Positions 16,422 through 25,015 of a stretch of DNA of 35,741 nucleotides are shown here, in pieces. The stretch's first letter is position 1; every line of letters starts with the position of its first letter. The position numbers and the translations under genes are program-made. The notes below the pieces were generated by a model. The model had not been told where the DNA came from. It saw only the letters and a program-made list of their open reading frames with translations, and ran no database searches. Origin of the DNA: CAXQRU01 sp964226685 (GTDB lineage: Bacteria; Pseudomonadota; Gammaproteobacteria; Pseudomonadales; Cellvibrionaceae); NCBI GenBank assembly GCA_964226685.1, contig CAXQRU010000051.1, forward strand, positions 1 through 35,741, written 5' to 3'.

Positions 16422-16490
16422 GCGTGCAACTAAGAGCATCTTAGGGTAATTTAGCGCTCAAGATGTTAATAATTACAATTAGGAGACCGA

Positions 16491-17084
16491 ATGTCGTCTG
16501 TTCAAACAGATAACGATCAGCAATTGGTAGCTAGAGTACAGCAAGGCGATAAAAAAGCGTTCGATCTTTTGGTTTTGAAATACCAAAATAAAATTATTTC
16601 CTTGGTGGGGCGATATATTCGTGATCCAGCCGACATCAGCGACGTTGTTCAGGAGGCTTTCATCAAGGCCTATAGAGCCTTGGCAAACTTTCGTGGAGAA
16701 AGTGCCTTTTATACTTGGTTGTATCGAATTGCTATTAATACGGCAAAAAATTATTTGGTTTCAAAGGGACGCAGGCCCCCCTCTTCCGATGTGGATGTCA
16801 GTGAGGCTGAATATTATGCCGGTGGTGAGTCGCTTCACGATCTGGACACCCCTGAAAATACCTTTTTTAAAGATGAGCTTGAACAAATTGTAAACAAGAC
16901 GATGTCTGAGTTGCCTGAAGACCTCCGTACTGCGATTTCTTTGAGAGAGCTGGAGGGCATGAGTTATGAAGAAATTGCCGATATTATGGCGTGTCCGGTG
17001 GGCACTGTTAGGTCTAGGATTTTTAGGGCCAGGGAAGCCATAGATAAGGCGATTGCGCCGATGATGGATGGTTATCAAGTTTGA
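16491..17084 (+). CDS. rpoE: RNA polymerase sigma factor RpoE (AlgU)
   Basis: Extracytoplasmic-function sigma factor for envelope stress, held inactive by RseA. Region 2 covers about 20–90 (KYQNKIISLVGRYI, DVVQEAFIKAYRAL, FRGESAFYTWLYRIAINTA), and region 4 about 130–190 with the helix-turn-helix LEGMSYEEIADIM…VGTVRSRIFRAREA. Length of 197 aa fits (E. coli 191). A strong AGGAG precedes ATG 16491. It is followed by rseA, rseB and rseC in the standard order, although rseA lies 131 bases away. Confidence 0.97.
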   Translation: MSSVQTDNDQQLVARVQQGDKKAFDLLVLKYQNKIISLVGRYIRDPADISDVVQEAFIKAYRALANFRGESAFYTWLYRIAINTAKNYLVSKGRRPPSSDVDVSEAEYYAGGESLHDLDTPENTFFKDELEQIVNKTMSELPEDLRTAISLRELEGMSYEEIADIMACPVGTVRSRIFRAREAIDKAIAPMMDGYQV

Positions 17085-17215
17085 TAGTTTAAAGCTATTT
17101 GAATTGAATTTTTGATAGATAATTTGTTTGTTTTTGTGTGAACTTTTTCCGTTTTGGTGGTCTTACTAGTTAACAGATGGAAAATAACTGAACTTTTATA
17201 TAACGGGTATAAATT

Positions 17216-17833
17216 ATGTCATCTAACCAACAGGGTTACTCTTTAGAAGAAACTTTGTCAGCTATGGTTGACGGAGAAGCCTCAGAGCTAGAGTTGAGGC
17301 GCGCGCTGCAAGCCTTAGATGGTGAGAATGGTCAGGATTTGCGAGCACGTTGGCAGCGCTACCATCTTGCAAGTTCAGCTATTCGTAAAGATATTCCAAG
17401 TTCTATTTCTATGGATTTGTCGGCAAGTATCAGTGCAGCGATTAGTGAAGAGCCTGCTCACACAGGTAAGCCTCAACAAGCGAAGAAAAAGTCTCGCTTC
17501 TTAGTCAATGTGGCTCGTATGGGTGTTGCAGCTTGTGTTGCTGGTGGAATGGTATTTGGTTTGCAATCACTGCCTGAAGATCAACAGAATGGTATTCAGT
17601 TGGTTGACGACAGGATTCCCGTCAATTTGACGGTGCAACCGGTGTCGAACCAACAAGAGCTAATCTCCAATAAGAAAAATGAAGTCATTATAGACCCTAA
17701 ACATTTGCCAGGTTTTAATGATGCGCAGTATCATGATGTATTGGGTCGACTAATGCTTGAGCATGCTCAAAATGCTTCTCAAAATACCCAATTCGGGATT
17801 TTGCCTTATTCCAAGTTTCAAACAACTAAGTAG
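17216..17833 (+). CDS. rseA: anti-sigma-E factor RseA (MucA)
   Basis: Single-pass inner-membrane protein that sequesters RpoE. The cytoplasmic N-terminal domain contains the family pattern LSAMVDGEASELELRRAL followed by RWQRYHLASSAIR (about 14–57). A transmembrane helix lies about 95–117 and a periplasmic domain follows (118–205), the target of regulated proteolysis (DegS then RseP in E. coli) and of RseB. Length of 205 aa is close to E. coli 216. ATG 17216 has no strong Shine-Dalgarno sequence; the upstream gap is T- and A-rich. Confidence 0.93.
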   Translation: MSSNQQGYSLEETLSAMVDGEASELELRRALQALDGENGQDLRARWQRYHLASSAIRKDIPSSISMDLSASISAAISEEPAHTGKPQQAKKKSRFLVNVARMGVAACVAGGMVFGLQSLPEDQQNGIQLVDDRIPVNLTVQPVSNQQELISNKKNEVIIDPKHLPGFNDAQYHDVLGRLMLEHAQNASQNTQFGILPYSKFQTTK

Positions 17834-17842
17834 TATATACTT

Positions 17843-17863
17843 CGGGGCTAACTCACAGCCCCG
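17843..17863 (+). promoter_or_regulatory. GC-rich stem-loop between rseA and rseB
   Basis: CGGGGCT–AACTCAC–AGCCCCG is a perfect 7-bp stem ending 8 bases before the preferred rseB ATG (17872). No Shine-Dalgarno sequence is visible between hairpin and start. It could attenuate transcription, stop RNases or control rseB translation. The T-tract is too weak for a standard terminator. Confidence 0.5.
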
Positions 17864-17871
17864 ATTTGATT

Positions 17872-18750
17872 ATGCTAAGACTCCTATCCTTTATTCTCTT
17901 TGTTAGTTGCGTCAGTGTCGCGAATGCTCAAACGGCTCAGGAATGGTTGCAAAATATTAATGCTGCCAATCGAAGCCATCAGTTTGATGGTGTGATCACT
18001 TATGAAGATTCTAGTGGCTTGCAAACGGCGAAGCTCAAGCATCGTGTGATTGATAATGTCGCTCAGCAAACCCTTGAGTTAACCGATGGTCGAGTCCCTA
18101 TTTTGCGTCGACAAGCCTTATACGATTGTCCTACTGGCCAAACCCGTTGGGGGCTTTGGCCGTCCGTGGTGGATCTAAGCTCCTTAACGCAAGGATATGA
18201 GTTTAAAAAGCTGGGCGTGGATAGTTTGCTGGGTCGGTCTGTGCAGGTCATCGGTTTGTTGCCAAAAGATCAATTTCGTTACGGTTACCGCTTGAGTATT
18301 GACCAGCAAACGGGTTTGTTGATTATGGTTGAGCGTATTTTGGGTAGTCAGTTGATTGATAAAACTCGTTTTGTAGACTTTGAGCTTGTCGATGTTCAGT
18401 CGGTTTCAGATTTAGAGGGTTCCATTGAACGTGTACCTGAAACAACGCCTTGCGCCGCTGATCAGTTTAAAAGTGCGTGGCAGGTTAAATGGTTGCCTTT
18501 GGGTTTTGAGCCTGTGGGCAATCGAGTCACCGTACAAGGGGAAGAGGTTCTCATGTTCTCAGATGGTCTAGCGAGTATTTCAGTATTCATTACCAGTCCA
18601 ACTAAGCCTCAGCAGGTGTTCAGTGGAGCAACCTCTATTGCAATGTATCCGGTCAAGGTAAATGAAGAGCGTTTTATGGCGATTGCGATTGGTGAAGTGC
18701 CAATGATAGCGATAAAGAAGTTGGTTGAATCAGTGGGGCCGGCGCCCTAA
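17872..18750 (+). CDS. rseB: sigma-E regulatory protein RseB (MucB)
   Basis: Periplasmic protein that binds RseA, protects it from cleavage and senses mislocalised lipopolysaccharide or lipoprotein. The signal peptide MLRLLSFILFVSCVSVANA ends near residue 19. The LolA-like N-terminal domain (AQEWLQNINAANRSHQFDGVI, then YEDSSGLQTAKLKHRV) and C-terminal domain (WQVKWLPLGFEPVGNRV, then MFSDGLASISVFI) match the family. The length of 292 aa is slightly below E. coli 318. ATG 17872 is preferred; a TTG at 17866 is in frame. The stop overlaps rseC by one base. Confidence 0.92.
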   Translation: MLRLLSFILFVSCVSVANAQTAQEWLQNINAANRSHQFDGVITYEDSSGLQTAKLKHRVIDNVAQQTLELTDGRVPILRRQALYDCPTGQTRWGLWPSVVDLSSLTQGYEFKKLGVDSLLGRSVQVIGLLPKDQFRYGYRLSIDQQTGLLIMVERILGSQLIDKTRFVDFELVDVQSVSDLEGSIERVPETTPCAADQFKSAWQVKWLPLGFEPVGNRVTVQGEEVLMFSDGLASISVFITSPTKPQQVFSGATSIAMYPVKVNEERFMAIAIGEVPMIAIKKLVESVGPAP

Positions 18751-19202
18751 TGTCTGATTCGTTGACTCAAGAAACTCGAGTGCTTGCTGTCGACCTGGAT
18801 GCTATCTGGGTTGAGGGAGTGATGGAAACAACTTGTTCGAGTTGTAAGGCGAAGTCTGGTTGTGGGCAGCATTGGTTGTCTAAGTTCACAGGTCAGTCTT
18901 ATCTGCGTTTGGAACTAGATGATGCCAGTCATTATCAGGTAGGTGACAGAGTATCTTTATCGATTAATGCCAATGCACTGGTGTGCGCTAGTGTGATTGC
19001 CTATGGTTTGCCTTTGTTGATGATGATTGGCAGCCTGCTGATTGCCAAGCCTTATTTACCCTCAGAAGTGCTAGCAGTTGCTGTAGCGGCAGTTGGATTC
19101 TTGCTGGGAGCATTCTTGGTGCGTAGGATTAGTCGAGGAGCGTATTTGCTCCGATATTTTCAACCAAAGGTGACTCGGTTGATTCAGCTGCAGTCAGTTT
19201 GA
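18750..19202 (+). CDS. rseC: SoxR-reducing/sigma-E modulating protein RseC (MucC)
   Basis: Small inner-membrane protein of 150 aa. An N-terminal cytoplasmic region carries a Cys cluster (Cys29, Cys32, Cys38 in TTCSSCKAKSGCGQHW), then two transmembrane helices at about 76–97 and 103–122. RseC modulates the sigma-E response and belongs to a family also linked to SoxR reduction. ATG 18750 overlaps the rseB stop (TAATG), so it is translationally coupled. It is the last gene of the operon, with a terminator right after it. Confidence 0.9.
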   Translation: MSDSLTQETRVLAVDLDAIWVEGVMETTCSSCKAKSGCGQHWLSKFTGQSYLRLELDDASHYQVGDRVSLSINANALVCASVIAYGLPLLMMIGSLLIAKPYLPSEVLAVAVAAVGFLLGAFLVRRISRGAYLLRYFQPKVTRLIQLQSV

Positions 19203-19208
19203 TAAGTT

Positions 19209-19236
19209 GCATCAAAGTTCTTGATGCCTGTTTTTT
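19209..19236 (+). terminator. rho-independent terminator of rpoE-rseABC
   Basis: GCATCAA–AGTTC–TTGATGC, a perfect 7-bp stem with a 5-base loop, followed three bases later by six T (19231–19236). It lies 6 bases after the rseC stop and separates this operon from lepA. Confidence 0.75.
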
Positions 19237-19326
19237 CAGCCGCCGTAACAAAACCATAGCGAGCTAGTCGCTAATCATGTAGAATCGGCGCTTTCTATTG
19301 TCTTAATATACAGTATTTGGTATCCC

Positions 19327-21126
19327 GTGTCTGACCTTTCTCATATTCGTAATTTTTCTATTATTGCTCACATCGATCATGGTAAATCCACTTTAGCCGA
19401 TCGCTTTATTCAGATGTGCGAGGGGCTGACAGCTCGTGAAATGGCTGCTCAGGTACTCGATTCTATGGATATTGAGCGAGAGCGTGGCATCACTATCAAA
19501 GCTCAAAGTGTGACGCTAAACTACAAAGCCTTGGATGGGAAAACCTATCAGCTCAATTTTATTGATACTCCAGGGCATGTCGATTTTACTTACGAAGTAT
19601 CCAGATCGTTGGCGGCTTGTGAGGGTGCGTTGTTGGTTGTAGATGCAGCCCAAGGCGTAGAAGCTCAGTCGGTAGCGAACTGCTATACGGCGATATCTCA
19701 GGGTTTGGAGGTCATTCCAATTCTCAATAAAATGGATCTGCCGCAAGCTGAACCTGAGCGGGTCGCTCAAGAGATAGAGGATATTATTGGTATAGAGGCG
19801 ATTGATGCCGTTCGTTGTAGCGCTAAGTCGGGCTTGGGTGTTGAAGATGTTTTAGAGGAAATTGTTGCCAAGGTGCCGGCTCCTGTGGGCGATATTAACG
19901 CTCCTTTTCAAGCACTGATTATTGACTCTTGGTTCGATAATTATTTGGGTGTAGTGTCCTTGGTTCGAGTGGTTCAAGGCTCGTTGAATGTTAAAGAAAA
20001 AATCATAGCCAAAACGATTGGTAAAGCCCATGTGGTTGATAGTGTTGGCGTGTTTACCCCCAAGCGCTTAGAAACCAAAGTGTTAAGAGCTGGAGAAGTG
20101 GGTTTTGTGGTGGCAGGAATCAAAGATATTCATGGCGCTCCTGTGGGTGATACCTTAACTCATGCAAATACTCCAGATGTTGGTGTTTTACCAGGTTTCC
20201 AAAAAATTAAACCGCAGGTTTATGCAGGGCTTTTCCCAGTCAGTTCAGATGATTATGAGTCGTTCCGTGAGGCACTGTCGAAATTAACGCTCAACGATGC
20301 GTCGCTGTTTTATGAGCCTGAAAGCTCTGATGCGCTGGGTTTTGGCTTTCGCTGTGGCTTCCTTGGCATGTTGCATATGGAGATCATTCAGGAGCGATTG
20401 GAGAGAGAGTACGATTTGGATTTGATCACTACAGCGCCGACCGTGGTGTTTGAGATTGAAAAGAACGATGGCGAAGTACTTTGCGTGGATAATCCTTCTA
20501 AATTGCCAGATTTAGGTACGATTAAAGATACTCGTGAGCCAATCGTCGAGGCCAATATCTTAGTGCCGCAGGAGTACCTGGGCGCAGTCATTACACTGTG
20601 TATTGATAAGCGCGGTGTGCAAAGAGATATGCAGTATGTGGGTAAGCAAGTTGCGATTCGCTATGAGTTACCAATGAATGAAGTCGTGATGGATTTTTTC
20701 GACCGACTAAAATCGGTGAGTCGTGGTTTTGCATCGCTTGACTACTCTTTCATTCGCTTCCAGTCTGCTAAGTTGACCCGTCTTGACATTCTTATTAATG
20801 GCGAAAAAGTAGACGCTTTAGCGCTGATTGTGCACCGAGATCATGCGGCCAGCAAAGGTCGTGCATTGACTGAAAAAATGAAAGAATTGATCCCAAGACA
20901 AATGTTCGATGTTGCAATTCAGGCAGCTTTAGGTGGCCAAATCATTGCAAGAACGACGGTCAAAGCGCTTCGTAAAAATGTCACGGCCAAATGTTATGGT
21001 GGTGATATTACGCGCAAGAAAAAGCTTCTAGAGAAGCAAAAAGCCGGTAAGAAGCGCATGAAGCAAGTGGGGCGTGTTGAGATTCCTCAAGAGGCGTTTC
21101 TTGCCGTACTCAAAGTAGATAGTTAG
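19327..21126 (+). CDS. lepA: elongation factor 4 (LepA)
   Basis: Ribosome-associated GTPase that back-translocates or remodels stalled ribosomes and aids initiation or assembly. G domain: G1 AHIDHGKST, switch I/G2 RERGIT, G3 DTPGHVDF, G4 NKMD, G5 SAKSG. EF-G-like domains follow, and the LepA-specific C-terminal domain ends with KALRKNVTAKCYGGDITRKK and KQKAGKKRMKQVG. Its 599 aa is the exact family length. The start is GTG 19327. In many relatives mucD (degP) sits between rseC and lepA; here it is absent. lepB follows after 31 bases. Confidence 0.98.
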   Translation: MSDLSHIRNFSIIAHIDHGKSTLADRFIQMCEGLTAREMAAQVLDSMDIERERGITIKAQSVTLNYKALDGKTYQLNFIDTPGHVDFTYEVSRSLAACEGALLVVDAAQGVEAQSVANCYTAISQGLEVIPILNKMDLPQAEPERVAQEIEDIIGIEAIDAVRCSAKSGLGVEDVLEEIVAKVPAPVGDINAPFQALIIDSWFDNYLGVVSLVRVVQGSLNVKEKIIAKTIGKAHVVDSVGVFTPKRLETKVLRAGEVGFVVAGIKDIHGAPVGDTLTHANTPDVGVLPGFQKIKPQVYAGLFPVSSDDYESFREALSKLTLNDASLFYEPESSDALGFGFRCGFLGMLHMEIIQERLEREYDLDLITTAPTVVFEIEKNDGEVLCVDNPSKLPDLGTIKDTREPIVEANILVPQEYLGAVITLCIDKRGVQRDMQYVGKQVAIRYELPMNEVVMDFFDRLKSVSRGFASLDYSFIRFQSAKLTRLDILINGEKVDALALIVHRDHAASKGRALTEKMKELIPRQMFDVAIQAALGGQIIARTTVKALRKNVTAKCYGGDITRKKKLLEKQKAGKKRMKQVGRVEIPQEAFLAVLKVDS

Positions 21127-21157
21127 ATTGCATAGCAGTCTGTTTGAATGAAATGAG

Positions 21158-22276
21158 ATGACAATGACCGAATTGATAGATTCCTCGATTGAGTTTGCAT
21201 TAGTTGCTATTTTTCTTTGTTTTGTTTATGAGCTGGTCTTTTTGGCGAGACCTCGCTTGTTGAAGGCCAAAAAGCGGCTTGCTGAGCAAAACATTGAAGG
21301 CATGAGTGAGGCCGACAAGCGGCATTTGTGGGCTCAGATAGACCAGTTAGCGTTGCTTCCGGATTGGTTAAAAACGGCCAAATCCTGTTTTTTGCCCGCG
21401 ATTATTGTACTGGCCTGTTTTAAGTTATTGGTCGTAGAAGATGGAATTGACTTGCCGCTTTATCTTGTGATTTCGGTTTTTGTGTCGGGTGTATTTGCTC
21501 TTTACGATGTGCTGATGTTAAAGCCTTTGCGCCGATCTATACAGCAGCAATTGGGTCAGAATTCTGGCGATGAACAACAGCCAAAACGCTGGTATGAGAA
21601 AGAGCTGCCAAGTGTTGAACACTCCAAGTCGTTTTTCCCCATTTTCTTAGTTGTCTTTGTTTTGCGCTCTTTTGTGATCGAACCCTTTCAAATTCCCTCC
21701 GAGTCAATGGTTCCGACCTTGGAAGTTGGGGATTTTATTTTGGTCAATAAGTATACCTATGGCATCCGCTTGCCTATTATTAAACATAAGGTGATTGAGA
21801 TTAATCAGCCCAAGCGTGGGGATGTAATGGTATTTTTCCCTCCAGAAGCTTCAGGCAACCCCAAACAGTACTATATTAAGCGTGTGATAGGACTTCCTGG
21901 CGATACCGTTTTCTATGAGAATAATATCCTGTATATTAATGGAGAGGCACAAAAGCAAACGGATCGTAAGCGTTTTGCTGAGTATGAGGATTTTACAGAG
22001 CATTTGGGTGAGGTAAAGCACCAGACTAGGGAGTGGTTAGTGGATAGAAGGACTGAACAAGGTCAAATTATCCGTGCTACTATCAATATGAATGAACCTG
22101 TAACCGTGCCCTCTGGCCATTATTTTATGATGGGTGATAACCGAGACAACAGCAATGATAGTCGTTCCTGGGGCACCGTCCCAGAGGAAAACATTGTGGG
22201 TAAAGCCTTTGCGATCTGGATGCATTTGCGTTTGCCGTCATTACCTAGCTTTTCGAGGGTGGGCGGTATCGAGTAA
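21158..22276 (+). CDS. lepB: signal peptidase I with extra N-terminal membrane segments
   Basis: Removes signal peptides from Sec and Tat exports at the periplasmic face. Catalytic Ser183 (QIPSESMVPTL) and general-base Lys241 (YYIKRVIGLPGD) are present, as is the C-terminal MGDNRDNSNDSRSWG box. At 372 aa it is longer than E. coli LepB (324). The added length is N-terminal, with hydrophobic helices at about 11–30, 77–93 and 101–120 before the anchor at 159–175 that leads into the catalytic domain. It is cotranscribed with lepA, the usual pair. Confidence 0.96.
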   Translation: MTMTELIDSSIEFALVAIFLCFVYELVFLARPRLLKAKKRLAEQNIEGMSEADKRHLWAQIDQLALLPDWLKTAKSCFLPAIIVLACFKLLVVEDGIDLPLYLVISVFVSGVFALYDVLMLKPLRRSIQQQLGQNSGDEQQPKRWYEKELPSVEHSKSFFPIFLVVFVLRSFVIEPFQIPSESMVPTLEVGDFILVNKYTYGIRLPIIKHKVIEINQPKRGDVMVFFPPEASGNPKQYYIKRVIGLPGDTVFYENNILYINGEAQKQTDRKRFAEYEDFTEHLGEVKHQTREWLVDRRTEQGQIIRATINMNEPVTVPSGHYFMMGDNRDNSNDSRSWGTVPEENIVGKAFAIWMHLRLPSLPSFSRVGGIE

Positions 22277-22315
22277 TCAGAGCTTCCTTAATAATAAGAG
22301 TAAGAGGACATTATT

Positions 22316-22726
22316 ATGAATTCATTACGAAATCAGGCTGGTTTTTCGCCACTTGGGTGGCTGTTGTTTGCGATAGTGATTGGATTCATAGCTCTTTTTG
22401 CGTTCAGAGTGAGCGGAGCCTACATTGATGATATCTTGGTGATTCAAAAAAAGCTTAAGCAGCTAGGCAAACAAGAAGATGTCATGAAAATGAGTGCTCG
22501 GCAGATTAAAAGTGATTTAGGTAAGCAGTTTACTATTGATCGAGTGCCTAATGAGGTCGTTGAATCCATAGAGGTGGAGAAAACGGCTAAGACTAAATTT
22601 GTTCGTATGAATTATGAAGTCCGAGTGCCCTTTATTTACAATATTGATTTGATCATGAGCTTTGAAAATGAGCTCGACTTATCGGCGCCGGAGCTTTGTT
22701 GCACCCCTCGTGAATCCAAAAAATAA
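22316..22726 (+). CDS. DUF4845 family small membrane protein
   Basis: 136 residues with an N-terminal type-IV-pilin-like start (QAGFSPLGWLLFAIVIGFIALFAFRV), a single transmembrane helix at about 13–33 and a periplasmic domain with conserved DRVPNEVVESIEVEKT. This matches DUF4845 proteins, almost always encoded between lepB and rnc in gammaproteobacteria. Function is unknown. A good Shine-Dalgarno (AAGAGGA) precedes ATG 22316. Its last 17 bases overlap the preferred rnc start. Confidence 0.85.
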   Translation: MNSLRNQAGFSPLGWLLFAIVIGFIALFAFRVSGAYIDDILVIQKKLKQLGKQEDVMKMSARQIKSDLGKQFTIDRVPNEVVESIEVEKTAKTKFVRMNYEVRVPFIYNIDLIMSFENELDLSAPELCCTPRESKK

Positions 22727-23384
22727 ACTTGAAAGTCAGTTGGCCTACCGCTTTAATGACGCAAAATTGTTAAAGCAGGCCCTTACACACCGGAGTTTTA
22801 GCTCGGAGAATAATGAGAGGCTGGAGTTCTTAGGTGATGCTCTTCTAGGCGCTATATCGGCTCAATATCTCTATCGTTACTTTTCTGAAGAAAAAGAAGG
22901 TAAACTTTCTCGTCTGAGATCCGCCTTAGTTAAAGGGGAAACCCTAGCTGAGATTGCCAATGAATTTTCGCTGGGTGACCATTTGATTATGGGGGAGGGG
23001 GAGCGCAAAAGTGGTGGTTACAATCGTCCATCCATTTTGGCCGATGCCCTAGAGGCCATTATTGGCGCTATTTACCTAGATAGCGATTTTGCAACCACTC
23101 AAACGGTGGTTGAAGCTTGGCTCAGTTCTCGCTTTGAGGCCCTAGCCGCCAACAAGCTGCTGACTAAGGATCATAAAACGCAGTTGCAAGAGTGGTTGCA
23201 AGCTAGAAAGCACTCTCTGCCTATATACACGATTGTCAATATTGATGGTGCGGATCACGAGCAGTGGTTTACCGTCAGCTGTGAGCTGGATTTGTTGCCC
23301 GCACCAGTATTGGCAGAGGCTGGTAGTCGTCGTGATGCTGAAAAGCTAGCAGCGAAAAAAGCCCTAGATTTTTTAAGAGAGTAA
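22710..23384 (+). CDS. rnc: ribonuclease III
   Basis: Cuts double-stranded RNA in rRNA and mRNA processing. Signature NERLEFLGDALL (from residue 35, metal ligand Asp43), GERKSGGYNRPSILADALEAIIGAIY with Glu115, and a C-terminal dsRNA-binding domain (about 150–224, KTQLQEWLQARKHSLP then AAKKALDFL). Start GTG 22710 (reading MNPKNKL) gives 224 aa, against 226 in E. coli, and aligns with its N-terminus. The frame is open further up to 22662, so the start is not certain. era begins 4 bases after the stop. Confidence 0.95.
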   Translation: MNPKNKLESQLAYRFNDAKLLKQALTHRSFSSENNERLEFLGDALLGAISAQYLYRYFSEEKEGKLSRLRSALVKGETLAEIANEFSLGDHLIMGEGERKSGGYNRPSILADALEAIIGAIYLDSDFATTQTVVEAWLSSRFEALAANKLLTKDHKTQLQEWLQARKHSLPIYTIVNIDGADHEQWFTVSCELDLLPAPVLAEAGSRRDAEKLAAKKALDFLRE

Positions 23385-23388
23385 CATT

Positions 23389-24282
23389 ATGAACAATGCA
23401 CTTCGTTGTGGTTATATTGCTATTGTCGGTCGCCCTAATGTGGGCAAATCGACATTGCTGAATCATATTTTGGGTCAAAAACTCAGCATTACTTCACGCA
23501 AGCCTCAAACCACTCGTCATAATCTTTTGGGTATTCATACCACCGAGCAGACACAATTTATTTTTGTGGATACTCCGGGTTTACACAAAGGCCACGACAA
23601 AGCCATCAACCGCTATATGAACCGCGCAGTGAAAACAGCCATCAATGGGGTCGATGTCATTGTCTTTGTGGTGGATAAGTGTCAGTGGACGGATGAAGAT
23701 CAGCGCGCAGCTAAGCGGGTTAGTGAGAGTGAGCTGCCTGTGATTGTGGCGGTTAACAAAGTGGATCAAATCGATGATAAAGCCATGTTGCTGCCGCATC
23801 TGCAAATGCTTTCCGAGCTTTTACCCAAGGCTGAAATTGTTCCGATTTCAGCCTTGAAGATGACCAATGTTGAGGCGTTGTTGGAGCAGATTGAAAAGCA
23901 TTTGCCTGAAGGGGAATTTTATTTCCCTGAAGATCAGATTACCGATAAAAGCTCTCGCTTTTTAGCCGCTGAAATCATTCGAGAAAAAATCACTCGTCAG
24001 CTCGGCGACGAGTTGCCCTACCAAATGACGGTTGAGATTGAGAACTTTGAACAAGAAAAGAAAATCATTCATATCAGCGCATTGATTTTGGTTGAGCGAG
24101 AGGGTCAAAAGCGTATCTTGATCGGTGAAAAAGGCGCAAAATTGAAGCAAATTGGTCAGGCGGCGCGCGAGGATATGGAGCGTTTATTTGATACCAAAAT
24201 TATGCTCAAAACGTGGGTTAAGGTGAAGTCGGGTTGGTCGGATGACGATCGTGCTCTTCGAAGCTTGGGCTATACCGATTAA
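23389..24282 (+). CDS. era: GTPase Era
   Basis: Essential GTPase that binds the 3' end of 16S rRNA during 30S assembly. G1 GRPNVGKS (14–21), G3 DTPG (61–64), G4 NKVD (123–126), and a C-terminal KH domain with GEKGAKLKQIG (246–256). Its 297 aa is typical. The order rnc-era-recO is conserved, and the rnc-era gap is only 4 bases. Confidence 0.98.
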   Translation: MNNALRCGYIAIVGRPNVGKSTLLNHILGQKLSITSRKPQTTRHNLLGIHTTEQTQFIFVDTPGLHKGHDKAINRYMNRAVKTAINGVDVIVFVVDKCQWTDEDQRAAKRVSESELPVIVAVNKVDQIDDKAMLLPHLQMLSELLPKAEIVPISALKMTNVEALLEQIEKHLPEGEFYFPEDQITDKSSRFLAAEIIREKITRQLGDELPYQMTVEIENFEQEKKIIHISALILVEREGQKRILIGEKGAKLKQIGQAAREDMERLFDTKIMLKTWVKVKSGWSDDDRALRSLGYTD

Positions 24283-24307
24283 TCAGTTTACCGGGCAAGG
24301 CTGATAT

Positions 24308-24997
24308 ATGCGCGTTGAATTGCAGCCAGCTTATGTGCTCCATACTCGCCCCTATCGAGACACCAGCTTATTGGTGGAGGTATTAACTGAGGACTATGGT
24401 CGTGTGAGTTTGGTAGCTCGCGGCGCCCGTAAGCCCAGTAAGCAGCGAGTTAGCGTGCAGCCTTTTACCTCGTTTTTACTGTCATGGGCTGGCAACAATA
24501 GCTTAAAAACTTGGGTTCATGCCGAGCATCATCGAGCGCCTTTTTGGTTTCAAGGGCGGGCTTTGTTCAGTGCAATGTACATTAACGAATTATTAATGGT
24601 GTTGATTAAAGAGGGCGAACCAGTAGAGGGTTTGTTTGCTGAATATGAAGCTACCCTTGAAGGGCTGGCGCAGCCCGTATTACTAGAAGCCACTCTGCGC
24701 CAGTTTGAATTTCAGTTGCTCGCCATTTTAGGGTATGGTTTGGACTTTCTAACCCAAGGCGATAACGGCTTGCCTGTGAGTATTGATGAGTCCTATGGCT
24801 ATGTGCATGGCTTGGGATTTGTTGCCGTCAATAAGTTACAAAGAGCTGGCCCCATACTGACCGGCCAACAGTTACATCAGATTGCTCAGCAGCACTGGTC
24901 GGACGATGTCTTAAAAGTGGCCAAGCCTTTGGCGAGAATGGTACTTGAACCGCTGTTACAGCATAAATGCTTGCATAGCCGCGCGTTGTTCAGTTAA
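24308..24997 (+). CDS. recO: DNA repair protein RecO
   Basis: RecFOR pathway mediator that loads RecA on SSB-coated single-stranded DNA. The N-terminal OB fold (AYVLHTRPYRDTSLLVEVLT, then GRVSLVARGARK) and an all-helical C-terminal part (MYINELLMVLI, RQFEFQLLAILGYGLDF) are recognisable. As in gammaproteobacterial RecO, no zinc-finger Cys cluster is seen. Length 229 aa (E. coli 242). It lies 25 bases after era. pdxJ, which commonly follows, is not there; cysM is. Confidence 0.94.
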   Translation: MRVELQPAYVLHTRPYRDTSLLVEVLTEDYGRVSLVARGARKPSKQRVSVQPFTSFLLSWAGNNSLKTWVHAEHHRAPFWFQGRALFSAMYINELLMVLIKEGEPVEGLFAEYEATLEGLAQPVLLEATLRQFEFQLLAILGYGLDFLTQGDNGLPVSIDESYGYVHGLGFVAVNKLQRAGPILTGQQLHQIAQQHWSDDVLKVAKPLARMVLEPLLQHKCLHSRALFS

Positions 24998-25015
24998 CAC
25001 TTGAATAGGAAACTC

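Noticed and set aside
17139..17165. Second sigma-E-like promoter before rseA (TGAACTT … GTCTTA)
   Set aside because: Spacer is only 14 bases and the −35 lacks the first consensus G; too weak to annotate, though mentioned as part of the unusual gap.
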